Source: CAZWHE01 sp964633825 (lineage in GTDB: Bacteria; Planctomycetota; B15-G4; CAYZWU01). From it: a stretch of DNA of 64,000 bases. Location: contig CAZWHE010000001.1 of NCBI GenBank assembly GCA_964633825.1, positions 44,507 through 108,506 of the forward strand, written 5' to 3'. The notes beneath the pieces are model-generated. The model did no database searches and was not told the origin of the DNA. It saw only the letters and a program-made list of their open reading frames with translations. This document shows, piece after piece, positions 26,515 through 36,482 of the stretch. The translations under genes and the position numbers were made by a program. The number at the start of each line of letters is the position of its first letter. The first letter of the stretch is position 1.

Positions 26515-27461
26515 CAGGTGCCCCGCTCCTTTCTTCCGCGGCCCGACAGGGGCTGCCTTCTGCCGAGCGATGACCCCGAGCGGGTGGCGAGAAAAGCGGT
26601 CAGGGCCACGCCGAGACTCCGGCTCGTGTCGAGAAGAACGTAGTCCACGTCCTGGCCGCGGCACCCTTTCCTGAGTCTCCCGGCATATTCGTTGAAAACC
26701 TCCAGATAGGTCGCCCGGAGCGCCCGGGGATCGGCCGTCAGCCTGAGAAGGTCCTCCATCCCCTCGAAGCGGTACATCTTCTGAAAGGGAAAGTCGATCT
26801 CGTCGTGATCGAGAACGTGAAAGACGATCACGTCCTGTTTCTTCGTGCGGAGCTTCCTCAATCCCCGGAGGACTTCATCGGGATCGTCGAGGAGGTCGGA
26901 AATGAGAACAACCATTCCCCGCCGATTGACTCGGGAGGCGACATCGGCAAGCACCCGGCCGACGCCGGTCTTCTCCTCGGGCGACGCCTCTGAAAGGGCC
27001 TCCACGATGGCCATGAGATGGGCCGGATTATTGGTGGCCGGAAGAAAGGACCGAACCTCCCTGTCGAAGAGGGCCATCCCGGCAAAGTCCTGCTGTTTGA
27101 GGACGAGACAGGCCAGAGAGGCTGCGACCGTTGAGGCGTAGTCGAACTTGGACATGCGCCCCCCGCCCGAATATCGCATCGATCGGGATGCATCCACGAC
27201 CAGCGTGCAGGTGAGGCTCGTTTCTTCCTCGTACCGTTTGATGAAATAGCGGTCCGATCTCCCCAGGACCCTCCAGTCGAGGTGCCTGAGATCGTCGCCC
27301 GGAACGTACTCCCTGTGCTCGGTGAATTCCACGGACACCCCGTGGTAAGGCGAACGGTGCCTCCCGGACAGAAACCCTTCCACCACGAGCCGGGCGCGCA
27401 GTTCCAGGCGGGTGATCGTGTCGAGGACTTTAGGATCCAAGTACCTTAGGGAGCTTTTCAT
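26514..27461 (-). CDS. DUF58 domain protein (MoxR partner)
   Basis: A 315-aa protein matching the DUF58 family: RRSPYHGVSVEFTEHREY, PGDDLRHLDWRV, YFIKRYEEE and DASRSM are the conserved blocks. The second half is a degenerate VWA fold with the MIDAS-like DASRS. It is cytoplasmic with no membrane segment. DUF58 proteins are almost always encoded beside a MoxR ATPase and are thought to be adaptors linking the ATPase to membrane VWA proteins. The start ATG at 27461 overlaps the moxR gene by 32 nt and its stop overlaps the BatA-like start, so translation along the four genes is probably coupled. Confidence 0.9.
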   Translation of the reverse strand: MKSSLRYLDPKVLDTITRLELRARLVVEGFLSGRHRSPYHGVSVEFTEHREYVPGDDLRHLDWRVLGRSDRYFIKRYEEETSLTCTLVVDASRSMRYSGGGRMSKFDYASTVAASLACLVLKQQDFAGMALFDREVRSFLPATNNPAHLMAIVEALSEASPEEKTGVGRVLADVASRVNRRGMVVLISDLLDDPDEVLRGLRKLRTKKQDVIVFHVLDHDEIDFPFQKMYRFEGMEDLLRLTADPRALRATYLEVFNEYAGRLRKGCRGQDVDYVLLDTSRSLGVALTAFLATRSGSSLGRRQPLSGRGRKERGT

Positions 27462-28476
27462 CGGAGAGGGTCTCGCTTCTCGAGGCCGGCACGGTCTCGA
27501 CGATCTTGTCGATGATCCCGTCGGTGGTGATTCCTTCGGCCTCGGCGGTAAAGGTTGTGATCAAACGGTGGCGCAGAACGGGATGGGCCATGGCTCGGAT
27601 GTCCTCACCGGCCGCGGAAAGGCGGCCCCTGATCACGGCCCGGGCTTTGGCCCCCAGGATCAGGTACTGCGTGGCGCGCGGCCCAGCGCCCCAGGCGATG
27701 TTGTCCCGGATGAAATCGGGAGCTCCGTCACCCTTGAGGCGCGTGATCTTCACGATCTCCATGGCGTACCTGATCAGGTGCTCCGAAATGGGAACGCGCC
27801 GCACCAGATCCTGAAGCTTATGGATTTCCTCTCCGGAAAGCACATGCCCGGGCTCCTCCTCCTCCCCAGCCGTTGTTTTGACCATGATCTCGTACTCTTC
27901 GTCATCCGTGGGATAGTCGATCAGGATATTGAACATGAACCGGTCGAGCTGGGCCTCGGGAAGAGGATAAGTTCCCTCCTGTTCAATCGGGTTCTGCGTG
28001 GCGAGAACGAAGAAGGGCTTCTCGATGGGGTAACGCTTCCCGCCGCACGTCACCTGGTATTCCTGCATCGCTTCGAGCAACGCGGCCTGCGTCTTGGGCG
28101 GGGTCCTGTTGATCTCATCGGCGAGCACCATGTTGGCGAAAACCGGCCCGTGGACGAAGACGAGCTCCCTCTGGCCCGTGCTCCTGTTTTCCTGAATGAT
28201 CTCCGTTCCCGTGATGTCCGACGGCATGAGGTCCGGCGTGAACTGGACCCTGTTGAAGGTGAGAGAGAGGGTTTTCGCCAGGGAGCTCACCATGAGCGTC
28301 TTGGCCAGGCCGGGCACGCCCGTGATGATGCAGTGCCCGCGGCTGAAGAGGGCGACGAGAAGCTCTTCGACCACCTGTTCCTGGCCCACGATGACCCGGC
28401 GGAGCTGGGCGAGAATTTCGTTGTAAGAATCCCGGAGTTTTCCGGCGGCTTGAACATCGTCGTTGGGAATAGACAT
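27430..28476 (-). CDS. MoxR-family AAA+ ATPase
   Basis: A 348-aa AAA+ ATPase of the MoxR clade. The Walker A is GVPGLAKT, the Walker B ADEINRTPP, and sensor/finger regions include LATQNPIEQEGTYPLPEAQ and DRFMFNI. MoxR proteins are chaperone-like ATPases that activate or load cofactors into partner proteins, usually with VWA proteins. AAGGAG precedes ATG 28476. It is followed by DUF58, the BatA-like protein and the VWA membrane protein in one overlapping gene string. Upstream it is separated by 144 nt with a tandem hairpin array from the PQQ/TPR gene, which may still be co-transcribed. Confidence 0.95.
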   Translation of the reverse strand: MSIPNDDVQAAGKLRDSYNEILAQLRRVIVGQEQVVEELLVALFSRGHCIITGVPGLAKTLMVSSLAKTLSLTFNRVQFTPDLMPSDITGTEIIQENRSTGQRELVFVHGPVFANMVLADEINRTPPKTQAALLEAMQEYQVTCGGKRYPIEKPFFVLATQNPIEQEGTYPLPEAQLDRFMFNILIDYPTDDEEYEIMVKTTAGEEEEPGHVLSGEEIHKLQDLVRRVPISEHLIRYAMEIVKITRLKGDGAPDFIRDNIAWGAGPRATQYLILGAKARAVIRGRLSAAGEDIRAMAHPVLRHRLITTFTAEAEGITTDGIIDKIVETVPASRSETLSDEKLPKVLGS

Positions 28477-28528
28477 GGTTCTCCTTTCTCTCTCAACCTT
28501 GTCGCCTCGTTCCGCTGCCGCGAGGCAT

Positions 28529-28607
28529 TGCCGTCCCTCGGGGGACGAAACCGCCGTCCCTCGGGGGACGAAACCGCCGTCCCTCGGAGGACGAAACCGC
28601 CGTCCCT
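28529..28607. repeat. 23-bp intergenic tandem repeat with internal hairpins
   Basis: Three full units and one partial unit have a period of 23 bp (CCGTCCCTCG at 28531, 28554, 28577, partial at 28600). Each full unit contains GTCCCTCGGGGGAC or a one-base variant, which folds into a 5-bp stem with a TCGG loop. On the minus strand the array follows the PQQ gene stop and a T7 run (28608-28614) and precedes moxR. Unlike the tandem repeats inside genes, the period is not a multiple of three. Confidence 0.85.
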
Positions 28608-28620
28608 AAAAAAAGCTTTC

Positions 28621-30750
28621 TCAGGGGGACAGGGCCAAGACCTGTCTATCAGATACGGAGATCAGACGGTTCTCGATAGTTATTATGTTCCCGAAGACCG
28701 CTTCCTTCAAGTCCCCGAGCTCGCCGGGCGCCGGAAAGGAGTGGGTGATCAACCCGTCGCCCTCGAGATCGACGCGGTAAATGTATCGCAGAGTGGGGAC
28801 GAATATGGCGGTCCGCGTCAGCAAAGGGCGGCCGGCGATTCTGTCTTCCTTCTCGAAAAGATCGGTCTCCCAGACGAGGGCGCCCCAGGATGTGGTCGAG
28901 GCGATGAAGTTCCTGCCTCCCTCGCGGGCCGTGAAGTAAAAGAGGTTCCCGTCCGTCCCGATGAATGAGACGAACCGGCCTTTTTCAACGGGATCGGCGA
29001 GAACGATGTAGCCCTCCGGGTCGGGTGCGCGCGCCAGCGAATAGAGATAACGGGAATCAGCGGGCGCCATGAAAAACCGTTCGTCCCGGAAAAGGGGAAG
29101 AGAATCCTCCCATCCCCCTGTGTCGTAAAAATAGGCCCGGTCATAGCTGTCGGGATCTTGCGAGAAGATTCGGTTGTACTTGAAGAGCCAGAGAACCTCG
29201 CCCGTAAAGGCGTCGACCGAAGCGGCCACGCCCAGGTTGGTGAGGCAGAAGAGAATGCCTTCCTGCTCCACGATGGGCGCCCCGAGCTCGATCCGGTCGC
29301 CCGGGGGACCACTACCGCCGATTCTGTCGGCGTACTTGCTCACCTCGACGCCGGAACAGAGAAAGGGGCGGAACAGGAGCTCGCCCGTTGTCGCATCGAA
29401 GCAGCAGACAAAGGACTCGATCGTGGCGCCGTGCTTTGTTCCCATCAAATAGACACGGTCTTCCACAACAGCCGGCGCTCCTGAAAACGCCATGCCCTCG
29501 ACGGCGGAGCCGGGCGGCTCGCCCGGAACGCTCCCGCGCCGCCAGAGGCAGGCTCCGTCGCGAGAGAGGTCGACGGCAAGGAGAACGCCCTGGTGGTTGG
29601 CCCTGAAATCATCGGGACGGCTCCGGCGGTTCACAACGACATAAAGAACATTGCCGGCCGCTGTCCCCGAGTAAGTCACGTTCTCGAGCTCGGGCTCGGA
29701 GTCTCCGAAAAGAAGGCTCCAGTCCCAGCGAAGGGGACCGAAAAGGGGGCGGCCCGTATCGAGGTCGAGCACGTGGAGCGCCTCTTCGTTGAAGACGCAG
29801 ACCCGGTTCCGTGAGATGATGGGATAAACGTTCGAAGCGACCCTTTTCGATTCGAGGTAGCGCCGCTCTTGGAGGTCCCGCCAGCCGGGATCCGCTTCCT
29901 CCCCCTTCTCCTCCTTCAGGCGATAACTCCAGACAAGTTGAAGTTTCCGGCAATCAAAAGAAGGAAGCCTGGCCCGCGACCGCGACCCGCCCCGTGTGGG
30001 CCATCCGCCCTCCGTCCCAACCTCAGTGGCTCCGAGCGGGAACAGGGCTTTCACTTCGGATGCCTCGAGCTCCCGCCCTCCCACGCAAACCGTGCCGGAA
30101 GGCGCATAGGGCGCTGCCTCCTCCGGCCGCCCCGCCTTCAACAGGACAGCGTAGAGCGAGATCCGGACGCCCTCTCCTTCACCGTCGGGCGCGCTCATGA
30201 GCCGGGTCTGACCGAGACACCGCCTGTACCGGGAGGCCGCTTCGAGAAAATCGCCTCTCTCCCGCGAGAGATCGCCCAGCATCTTGAACGCCGTAAAAGC
30301 CTCTCTCGTGAAAGGGAAACGCGCCGCCAGTTCCATGAGGAGCCTTTCATCCCTTTTTGCGAGCGCGGCGGACATGAAGCGCGCGGCTTCCTCGGAGACC
30401 GTCTTGAGATAGAGGGCGACGGCCTCGCCGGGAAGCGATGCAATCCGCTGTTTTGCAGCAGCGCGGCCCGTGAGATAGGTCCGGGCGCCGAAAGGCACGA
30501 CCGAATCGCCGCCCCGCCTGAGGGCCCGGACGAGCTGGACCACGGCAGCCGGGTAGTCCCCCTTTCCCGACGCCTCGGCGGCTAGGAGAAAAAAGGTCTT
30601 CATCTCGTCGTCGTCCGTATTGACGTAAGACGTGTTGTGGAAATCATCCCTTTCGTTGACGCGGTTCTGGGCCGGAGCGGAGCAGACGGGGACAATAAAA
30701 AAGGCCGCGATCAACACGGCCGTCTTTCGAAATAAGGCGGGGATGTTCAT
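28621..30750 (-). CDS. Secreted PQQ-type beta-propeller protein with TPR-like N-domain
   Basis: A 709-aa exported protein: signal peptide at about 1-28 (VLIAAFFIVPVCSAPA), a helical TPR-like part (about 50-220), then a single propeller with blades such as GELLFRPFLCSG, GEVLWLFKYN and WGALVWETDLFEK. It resembles half of the 1500-aa protein at 12529-17031. ATG 30750 is preferred: it lies 1 nt after the stop of the FtsB-like gene, while the longer in-frame version starts inside that gene and has no clean signal peptide at its N-terminus. The gene lies upstream of moxR. No PQQ-dehydrogenase residues were recognised, so an extracytoplasmic scaffold is the likelier role. Confidence 0.75.
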   Translation of the reverse strand: MNIPALFRKTAVLIAAFFIVPVCSAPAQNRVNERDDFHNTSYVNTDDDEMKTFFLLAAEASGKGDYPAAVVQLVRALRRGGDSVVPFGARTYLTGRAAAKQRIASLPGEAVALYLKTVSEEAARFMSAALAKRDERLLMELAARFPFTREAFTAFKMLGDLSRERGDFLEAASRYRRCLGQTRLMSAPDGEGEGVRISLYAVLLKAGRPEEAAPYAPSGTVCVGGRELEASEVKALFPLGATEVGTEGGWPTRGGSRSRARLPSFDCRKLQLVWSYRLKEEKGEEADPGWRDLQERRYLESKRVASNVYPIISRNRVCVFNEEALHVLDLDTGRPLFGPLRWDWSLLFGDSEPELENVTYSGTAAGNVLYVVVNRRSRPDDFRANHQGVLLAVDLSRDGACLWRRGSVPGEPPGSAVEGMAFSGAPAVVEDRVYLMGTKHGATIESFVCCFDATTGELLFRPFLCSGVEVSKYADRIGGSGPPGDRIELGAPIVEQEGILFCLTNLGVAASVDAFTGEVLWLFKYNRIFSQDPDSYDRAYFYDTGGWEDSLPLFRDERFFMAPADSRYLYSLARAPDPEGYIVLADPVEKGRFVSFIGTDGNLFYFTAREGGRNFIASTTSWGALVWETDLFEKEDRIAGRPLLTRTAIFVPTLRYIYRVDLEGDGLITHSFPAPGELGDLKEAVFGNIITIENRLISVSDRQVLALSP

Positions 30751-30751
30751 T

Positions 30752-31045
30752 TCATGGCTCGTAGTCCACCTGAACCTCACCCTTTCTCTTGGCTCCTCCG
30801 ATGTGTTTTCTGAGTTCATTTTCAATCGTGACGGGATCACTGTCCAGCGCTTTCAGTTCGTTCTGCACGCGCCGGATCTTCTCTTTCATGGCGCGAATCT
30901 CGTCGCTCTTCCCCGCTTTCTTCCGCGCCATTTCCCTGTTGGCGTGAATGGCCGGCAGGGTGGACGTGAAGAAGAGAAGGACCATGACCAGGACAAGAAT
31001 CCAGACCGGAATATACTTCCTGATTATACCGGCGCTCTCTTTCAT
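30752..31045 (-). CDS. FtsB/DivIC-like septum formation initiator
   Basis: A 97-aa protein with a single N-terminal membrane helix (about 10-30, WILVLVMVLLFFTS) and a following coiled coil (about 38-75, rich in Lys/Glu/Arg/Leu). This is the layout of FtsB/DivIC, the bitopic divisome protein that bridges FtsL and FtsQ. The strongest support is position: it follows enolase, and eno-ftsB is a conserved pair in many bacteria. A GTG 12 nt upstream (31057) would add MGQP. It lies 1 nt before the PQQ/TPR gene, tying a divisome gene to the envelope cluster. Primary-sequence similarity to FtsB is weak, as usual for this family. Confidence 0.65.
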   Translation of the reverse strand: MKESAGIIRKYIPVWILVLVMVLLFFTSTLPAIHANREMARKKAGKSDEIRAMKEKIRRVQNELKALDSDPVTIENELRKHIGGAKRKGEVQVDYEP

Positions 31046-31158
31046 TGGCTGTCCCACACAGACTCGACGCCTGAAAAAGGACCATAACGGCTGCCTGATC
31101 GATCTGTCAAACCGAATTTCATGAGATCATGCCCGGCGATGCCTGTGAAGCAGCTCGT

Positions 31159-32622
<1,464 letters not shown>

Positions 32623-33327
32623 ATGCGAATTCCCGTCAGCCCATACGGCGTCAAAGAGCTGGTTGTTTTTTCAGGGGGGTTCTTTCTGCTCGGGCTCACC
32701 CTCTGGACCTACGTTCATCCCGCCGCGGGCGCGGCGCCGCTTCTGCTCGGTCTTTTCGTGATTTCCTTCTTCCGGGATCCCCACAGAACCGCGCCCGCAG
32801 ACAAGGATTGCCTCCTTTCACCGGCCGATGGAACGGTGGCCGACATCACCGAAGTGGAAGACGAGGATTATCTTGGCAAAAGAAGCGTCAAGATCGGCAT
32901 TTTTCTCTCTGTCTTCAACGTCCACCTCAACAGGGCTCCCTGCCCGGGCCGTGTCGACGAGATCAGCTACCGCCCCGGCCGTTTTCACGACGCCCGCCAT
33001 CCAAACGCCGGAAAAGAGAACGAGTCTCTCACCATGGGGCTTTTCTCGACCCGGCACGACCTGAAGATCGTGGTGCGCCAGATCGCCGGTCTGATTGCGA
33101 GGAGGATCGTCTGCTGGCTCAGAGAAGGCGACACGGTGGAAGGGGGGGAACGGTACGGAATGATCAAGTTCGGTTCCAGGACGGAGCTCGCGATCCCGGC
33201 GGACCGCCTTTCCGAGATCCTGGTCAAGGAAGGAGACAAGGTCAAGGCGGGATCGACCCTTCTGGCCAGGATCAGGGCATCCCATGCGACGGGGAAGCCG
33301 CCCACTGCGGGAAAGGATGAGCCATGA
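32623..33327 (+). CDS. psd: Phosphatidylserine decarboxylase family proenzyme
   Basis: A 234-aa member of the short Psd family. It decarboxylates phosphatidylserine to phosphatidylethanolamine and needs self-cleavage to form a pyruvoyl group. The cleavage site is the FGS motif with Ser185 (MIKFGSRTEL). SPADGTVADI, FLSVFNVHLNRAP and the conserved histidine region are present, and an N-terminal membrane segment lies at about 15-50. ATG 32623 begins MRIPVSPYG; any longer version overlaps the antisense enolase and is rejected. The stop overlaps the pssA start (ATGA), placing PS synthesis and PS decarboxylation in one operon. Confidence 0.92.
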   Translation: MRIPVSPYGVKELVVFSGGFFLLGLTLWTYVHPAAGAAPLLLGLFVISFFRDPHRTAPADKDCLLSPADGTVADITEVEDEDYLGKRSVKIGIFLSVFNVHLNRAPCPGRVDEISYRPGRFHDARHPNAGKENESLTMGLFSTRHDLKIVVRQIAGLIARRIVCWLREGDTVEGGERYGMIKFGSRTELAIPADRLSEILVKEGDKVKAGSTLLARIRASHATGKPPTAGKDEP

Positions 33328-34151
33328 CGGAAACCCCGTTGAAAAAACAAGGGATCGCCGTCTTTCCCACGCTCCTCACGCTCGGCAACGGTTTCTGCGG
33401 CTTCCTCGCCATCGCGAAAACGACCGACGCCTTTCTGGCGCCCGGAGGAGAAGGCTTTTCGGGAAAGGTCATCCAAGCGGCGTGGCTCATCTTTCTGGGA
33501 ATGATCTTCGACGCCCTCGACGGGAGGGTGGCGCGGCTCACCAACCAGACGAGCGAGTTCGGGATTCAGCTCGACTCCATCACCGACACCGTTTCCTTCG
33601 CCGTGGCCCCCGCCCTTCTCGCCAAGGTGGTGTACGAACACGCCCTCACGCTGGCCGGCATTCCTTTCAGCGTCAAGCTGACCCTTCTTCTGAGCTCGCT
33701 CTACCTCTTGTGCGCCATCCTCCGGCTGGCCCGGTTCAGCCTGAAAGCGGAAAAAGAAGACACGTCCCACAACGTCTTCTCCGGACTCCCCACGCCGGCG
33801 GCCGCCGGCTTGATCGCGTCGTCGGTCCTCTTTTTCTTCGAGGGGGGAGAATCGCTCGGCCTGAGCATGGATAAAAACACGACCCTCACCCTGCAGAGGA
33901 TGTTCATCTTCCTGCCTCCCTTCCTCGGTGTTCTCATGATCAGCAAGATCGAGTACATCCACCTGGTCAGCCGCTACGTCCGGGGAAGGAAAACCTACGA
34001 TTATCTCGCCATGATGATCGTGACCATCTTCCTCATCGCCTTCTGCCACGACTGGGCGATCATGCTCTTTTTCATGGGTTATGTCCTGTCGGGGCCGGTG
34101 CTGGCTCTCTGGAAGATCGTGAAGCAGAGGTCTCTTCCGTGGCAGTCCTGA
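33324..34151 (+). CDS. pssA: CDP-diacylglycerol-serine O-phosphatidyltransferase
   Basis: A 275-aa integral membrane enzyme making phosphatidylserine from CDP-diacylglycerol and serine. The CDP-alcohol phosphotransferase signature is complete: DALDGRVAR followed by EFGIQLDSITD, giving DGxxAR(x8)G(x3)D(x3)D. Several hydrophobic helices follow (ALLAKVVYEHALTLAG, LLLSSLYLLCAILRLA, MMIVTIFLIAFCHDWA). It overlaps psd by 4 nt upstream and folK by 13 nt downstream. Its product is the substrate of Psd, so this pair accounts for phosphatidylethanolamine in the membrane. Confidence 0.95.
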   Translation: MTETPLKKQGIAVFPTLLTLGNGFCGFLAIAKTTDAFLAPGGEGFSGKVIQAAWLIFLGMIFDALDGRVARLTNQTSEFGIQLDSITDTVSFAVAPALLAKVVYEHALTLAGIPFSVKLTLLLSSLYLLCAILRLARFSLKAEKEDTSHNVFSGLPTPAAAGLIASSVLFFFEGGESLGLSMDKNTTLTLQRMFIFLPPFLGVLMISKIEYIHLVSRYVRGRKTYDYLAMMIVTIFLIAFCHDWAIMLFFMGYVLSGPVLALWKIVKQRSLPWQS

Positions 34152-34657
34152 CCGCCGTGGCCCTCGGTTCCAATATCCCGCCCAGAGGGGCGGCTCTTCT
34201 CGAGGCGGCTTCACTGATCGGCAGACTTCCCGAAACGACCGTGACGGCACGCTCCGGGATTTACGAGACCGAACCGGTGGGCGGACCGCGGCAGGGCCTT
34301 TTTCTCAACGCCGCGCTCCTTGTCGAAACCGGGCTCGGCCCGTCCCCCCTGCTGGAGCATTTCCACAAGATCGAGAACAAGATGGGCCGTGAGAGGCGGG
34401 GGCGGAATTTTCCGCGCGCCATCGACCTCGATATCATCTTTTACGGCGATAGGACCGTCAGGCTGCCGGGCCTCGAAATTCCCCATCCGCGCTTCCGGCA
34501 AAGAGGCTTCGTCCTCCAGCCCCTGGCGGATATAATCCCCCGGTTCGAGGATCCCATAACCGGCCGATCGGTCAAAGATCTGTTTGAAGACTGGGTTCGT
34601 TCCGGCGGGCGGCCGGCGGCGGGTCGGGATTTCGCCACAGGAGAGCCATGGAACTGA
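34139..34657 (+). CDS. folK: 2-amino-4-hydroxy-6-hydroxymethyldihydropteridine pyrophosphokinase
   Basis: A 172-aa HPPK, transferring pyrophosphate from ATP to the pterin in folate synthesis. Family motifs are ALGSNIPPR at the start, SGIYETEPVGGPRQG, FLNAALLVET, HKIENKMGRERRGRNFPRAIDLDII and PHPRFRQRGFVLQPLADI. It starts with GTG at 34139 inside the end of pssA, so it is translationally coupled. Its stop overlaps the panC start by 10 nt. Confidence 0.95.
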   Translation: MAVLTAVALGSNIPPRGAALLEAASLIGRLPETTVTARSGIYETEPVGGPRQGLFLNAALLVETGLGPSPLLEHFHKIENKMGRERRGRNFPRAIDLDIIFYGDRTVRLPGLEIPHPRFRQRGFVLQPLADIIPRFEDPITGRSVKDLFEDWVRSGGRPAAGRDFATGEPWN

Positions 34658-35502
34658 TAACAACGATCAGCACAATGACCGGCTGGGCGTCCGGGACGCG
34701 CTCGAGCGAAAAGACCATCGGTTTCGTGCCCACCATGGGCGCCCTCCACGAAGGGCATCTCGAGCTTGTCCGGGCTTCGGTCAAAGAATGCGACGCCACG
34801 GTCGTCTCCGTTTTCGTCAACCCCACCCAGTTCGGGCCGGGCGAAGACCTGAACAGCTATCCCCGCGACCTGGAAAGGGACAAGAAACTCCTGTCAAAAG
34901 CCGGGAGCTCCGTCCTGTTCACCACCGAAGCGAATGACATGTACAATCGGGGATTCGAAACGTGGGTTTCTCTGGAACGCCTCCCGGACCATCTCTGCGG
35001 CCTCGACCGGCCCGGCCATTTCCGGGGCGTGACGACCGTCGTGGCCAAGCTCTTCAATATCGTCACACCGCACAAGGCTTATTTCGGATGGAAGGACGCC
35101 CAGCAGGCCTTCATCATCAAGAAAATGGTACGGGACCTGAATTTCGGCATCGAGATCAGGGTTCTGCCGATCGTGCGCGACAGAGACGGCCTCGCTCTGT
35201 CGAGCCGGAACGCCTATCTTTCAAAAGAAGAAAGACAAAAAGCCCTTCTCATTCCCGGCGCCGTCAAAGAAGCCCTGGCCCGCTATCGGGCGGGAGAGCG
35301 GGACGGCCGAAAACTCCTCGATGACCTGAGGGCGCGATTCGACGAAGAAGACGGCGTCGAAGCGGACTATATCTCCCTTGTGAAAACGGACGACCTGGAA
35401 GAAACATTGGAGCTCGGTCCCGAAACCATGCTCGCCCTGGCCGTACGGATCGGAAAGACGCGCCTCATCGACAACTGCCGTTTCACGGAAGAAATATCCT
35501 GA
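34648..35502 (+). CDS. panC: Pantothenate synthetase (pantoate-beta-alanine ligase)
   Basis: A 284-aa enzyme that ligates pantoate and beta-alanine with ATP, the last step of pantothenate synthesis. Signature motifs include FVPTMGALHEGHLELV with the HxGH ATP site, VFVNPTQFGPGEDLNSYPR, CGLDRPGHFRGVTTVV, YFGWKDAQQ, PIVRDRDGLALSSRNAYLS and TRLIDN. It overlaps folK by 10 nt and has GCCACAGGAGAGCC before the ATG as ribosome binding site. Confidence 0.97.
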   Translation: MELITTISTMTGWASGTRSSEKTIGFVPTMGALHEGHLELVRASVKECDATVVSVFVNPTQFGPGEDLNSYPRDLERDKKLLSKAGSSVLFTTEANDMYNRGFETWVSLERLPDHLCGLDRPGHFRGVTTVVAKLFNIVTPHKAYFGWKDAQQAFIIKKMVRDLNFGIEIRVLPIVRDRDGLALSSRNAYLSKEERQKALLIPGAVKEALARYRAGERDGRKLLDDLRARFDEEDGVEADYISLVKTDDLEETLELGPETMLALAVRIGKTRLIDNCRFTEEIS

Positions 35503-35541
35503 GCTTCCCGACATAATTGATAAACGGACACCGAAGCCTTC

Positions 35542-36462
35542 ATGATTCTGGGAAAAACATCGGCCGAGACGATTTTCATCAGCACGCCCGCCAAGCTCAA
35601 CCTCTTCCTCGAGGTCAGGGGAAAACGGTCCGACGGGTATCACGAAGTGGAAACGGTGATGCACTCCATCGGTCTTTACGATGACGTGACGATCGAAAAA
35701 TCCGAGCCCGGCATCCGCTTTTCCTGCGACGGCATTCCCGCCGGACCAGACGACGAAAACCTCGCTTTCCAAGCGGCGCGTCTTTTTTACCTGGAAAAGA
35801 GCGATCACGACCTTTCCTCGTTAAAAAACGGGGTCTCGATTCACCTTCACAAGCGGATCCCGGCCGGAGCCGGCCTGGGCGGAGGCTCTTCCGATGCTGC
35901 TGCGGTCCTCGTCGGGCTCAACGAGCTCCATGGAAAACCCTTGACACGAAAAAGGCTCGTTCGAATAGGAAGCCGGCTCGGTTCGGACGTGGCATTTTTC
36001 TTTTTTTGCGGATCAGCCCTTTGCCGGGGGAGAGGGGAGCGAGTCGAACGGACACTAAGTGTTTTCCACTACTGGTTTTCCCTGATCTACCCCGGATTTT
36101 CGTGCTCGACTCGAGAGGTCTATCAAAACTTAAATTTAGACTTGACAAAAGGTAAGAAAAATTCCAAGATTTTTTTAGATGTATTGAGATCCGGATCTCC
36201 TTCGGGCATTGATCAAAAATGTTATAACCGGCTCCAGCAATCGGCCTTCGAGACGACCCCCCGTCTTGCCGAAATTCGGAGCGAAATCGAAAGGAGCGGA
36301 TTCGGCAGATATTCCTTATCAGGTTCCGGGTCGGCTCTGTTCAAGGTGATCTGTGAAAATGATCCTGATCCGGCGATTTCGGGGATTTTTTCGAAAAAGA
36401 GCCCCGGAAACGAGCCGTGGCAGGTTTTCAGAGTGAAAAGCAGTCCCGCAATCGATATTTGA
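35542..36462 (+). CDS. ispE: 4-diphosphocytidyl-2-C-methyl-D-erythritol kinase
   Basis: A 306-aa GHMP kinase of the non-mevalonate isoprenoid pathway, phosphorylating CDP-methylerythritol. STPAKLNLFLEV gives the substrate-binding Lys, KRSDGYHEVETVMHSI is typical, and PAGAGLGGGSSDAAAVL is the ATP loop; LSGSGSALF is the third GHMP motif. The part encoded by about 36050-36240 is distinctly AT-rich compared with the rest of the gene, but the frame is open and the motifs on both sides are intact. No good Shine-Dalgarno precedes ATG 35542. spoVG follows 20 nt downstream, an order also seen in other bacteria. Confidence 0.95.
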   Translation: MILGKTSAETIFISTPAKLNLFLEVRGKRSDGYHEVETVMHSIGLYDDVTIEKSEPGIRFSCDGIPAGPDDENLAFQAARLFYLEKSDHDLSSLKNGVSIHLHKRIPAGAGLGGGSSDAAAVLVGLNELHGKPLTRKRLVRIGSRLGSDVAFFFFCGSALCRGRGERVERTLSVFHYWFSLIYPGFSCSTREVYQNLNLDLTKGKKNSKIFLDVLRSGSPSGIDQKCYNRLQQSAFETTPRLAEIRSEIERSGFGRYSLSGSGSALFKVICENDPDPAISGIFSKKSPGNEPWQVFRVKSSPAIDI

Positions 36463-36482
36463 CTCAACAGGGGGGATGCAAC

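Noticed and set aside
28529..28607. A CRISPR array in the 23-bp repeat region
   Set aside because: Units are directly adjacent with no spacers, and no cas genes are present.
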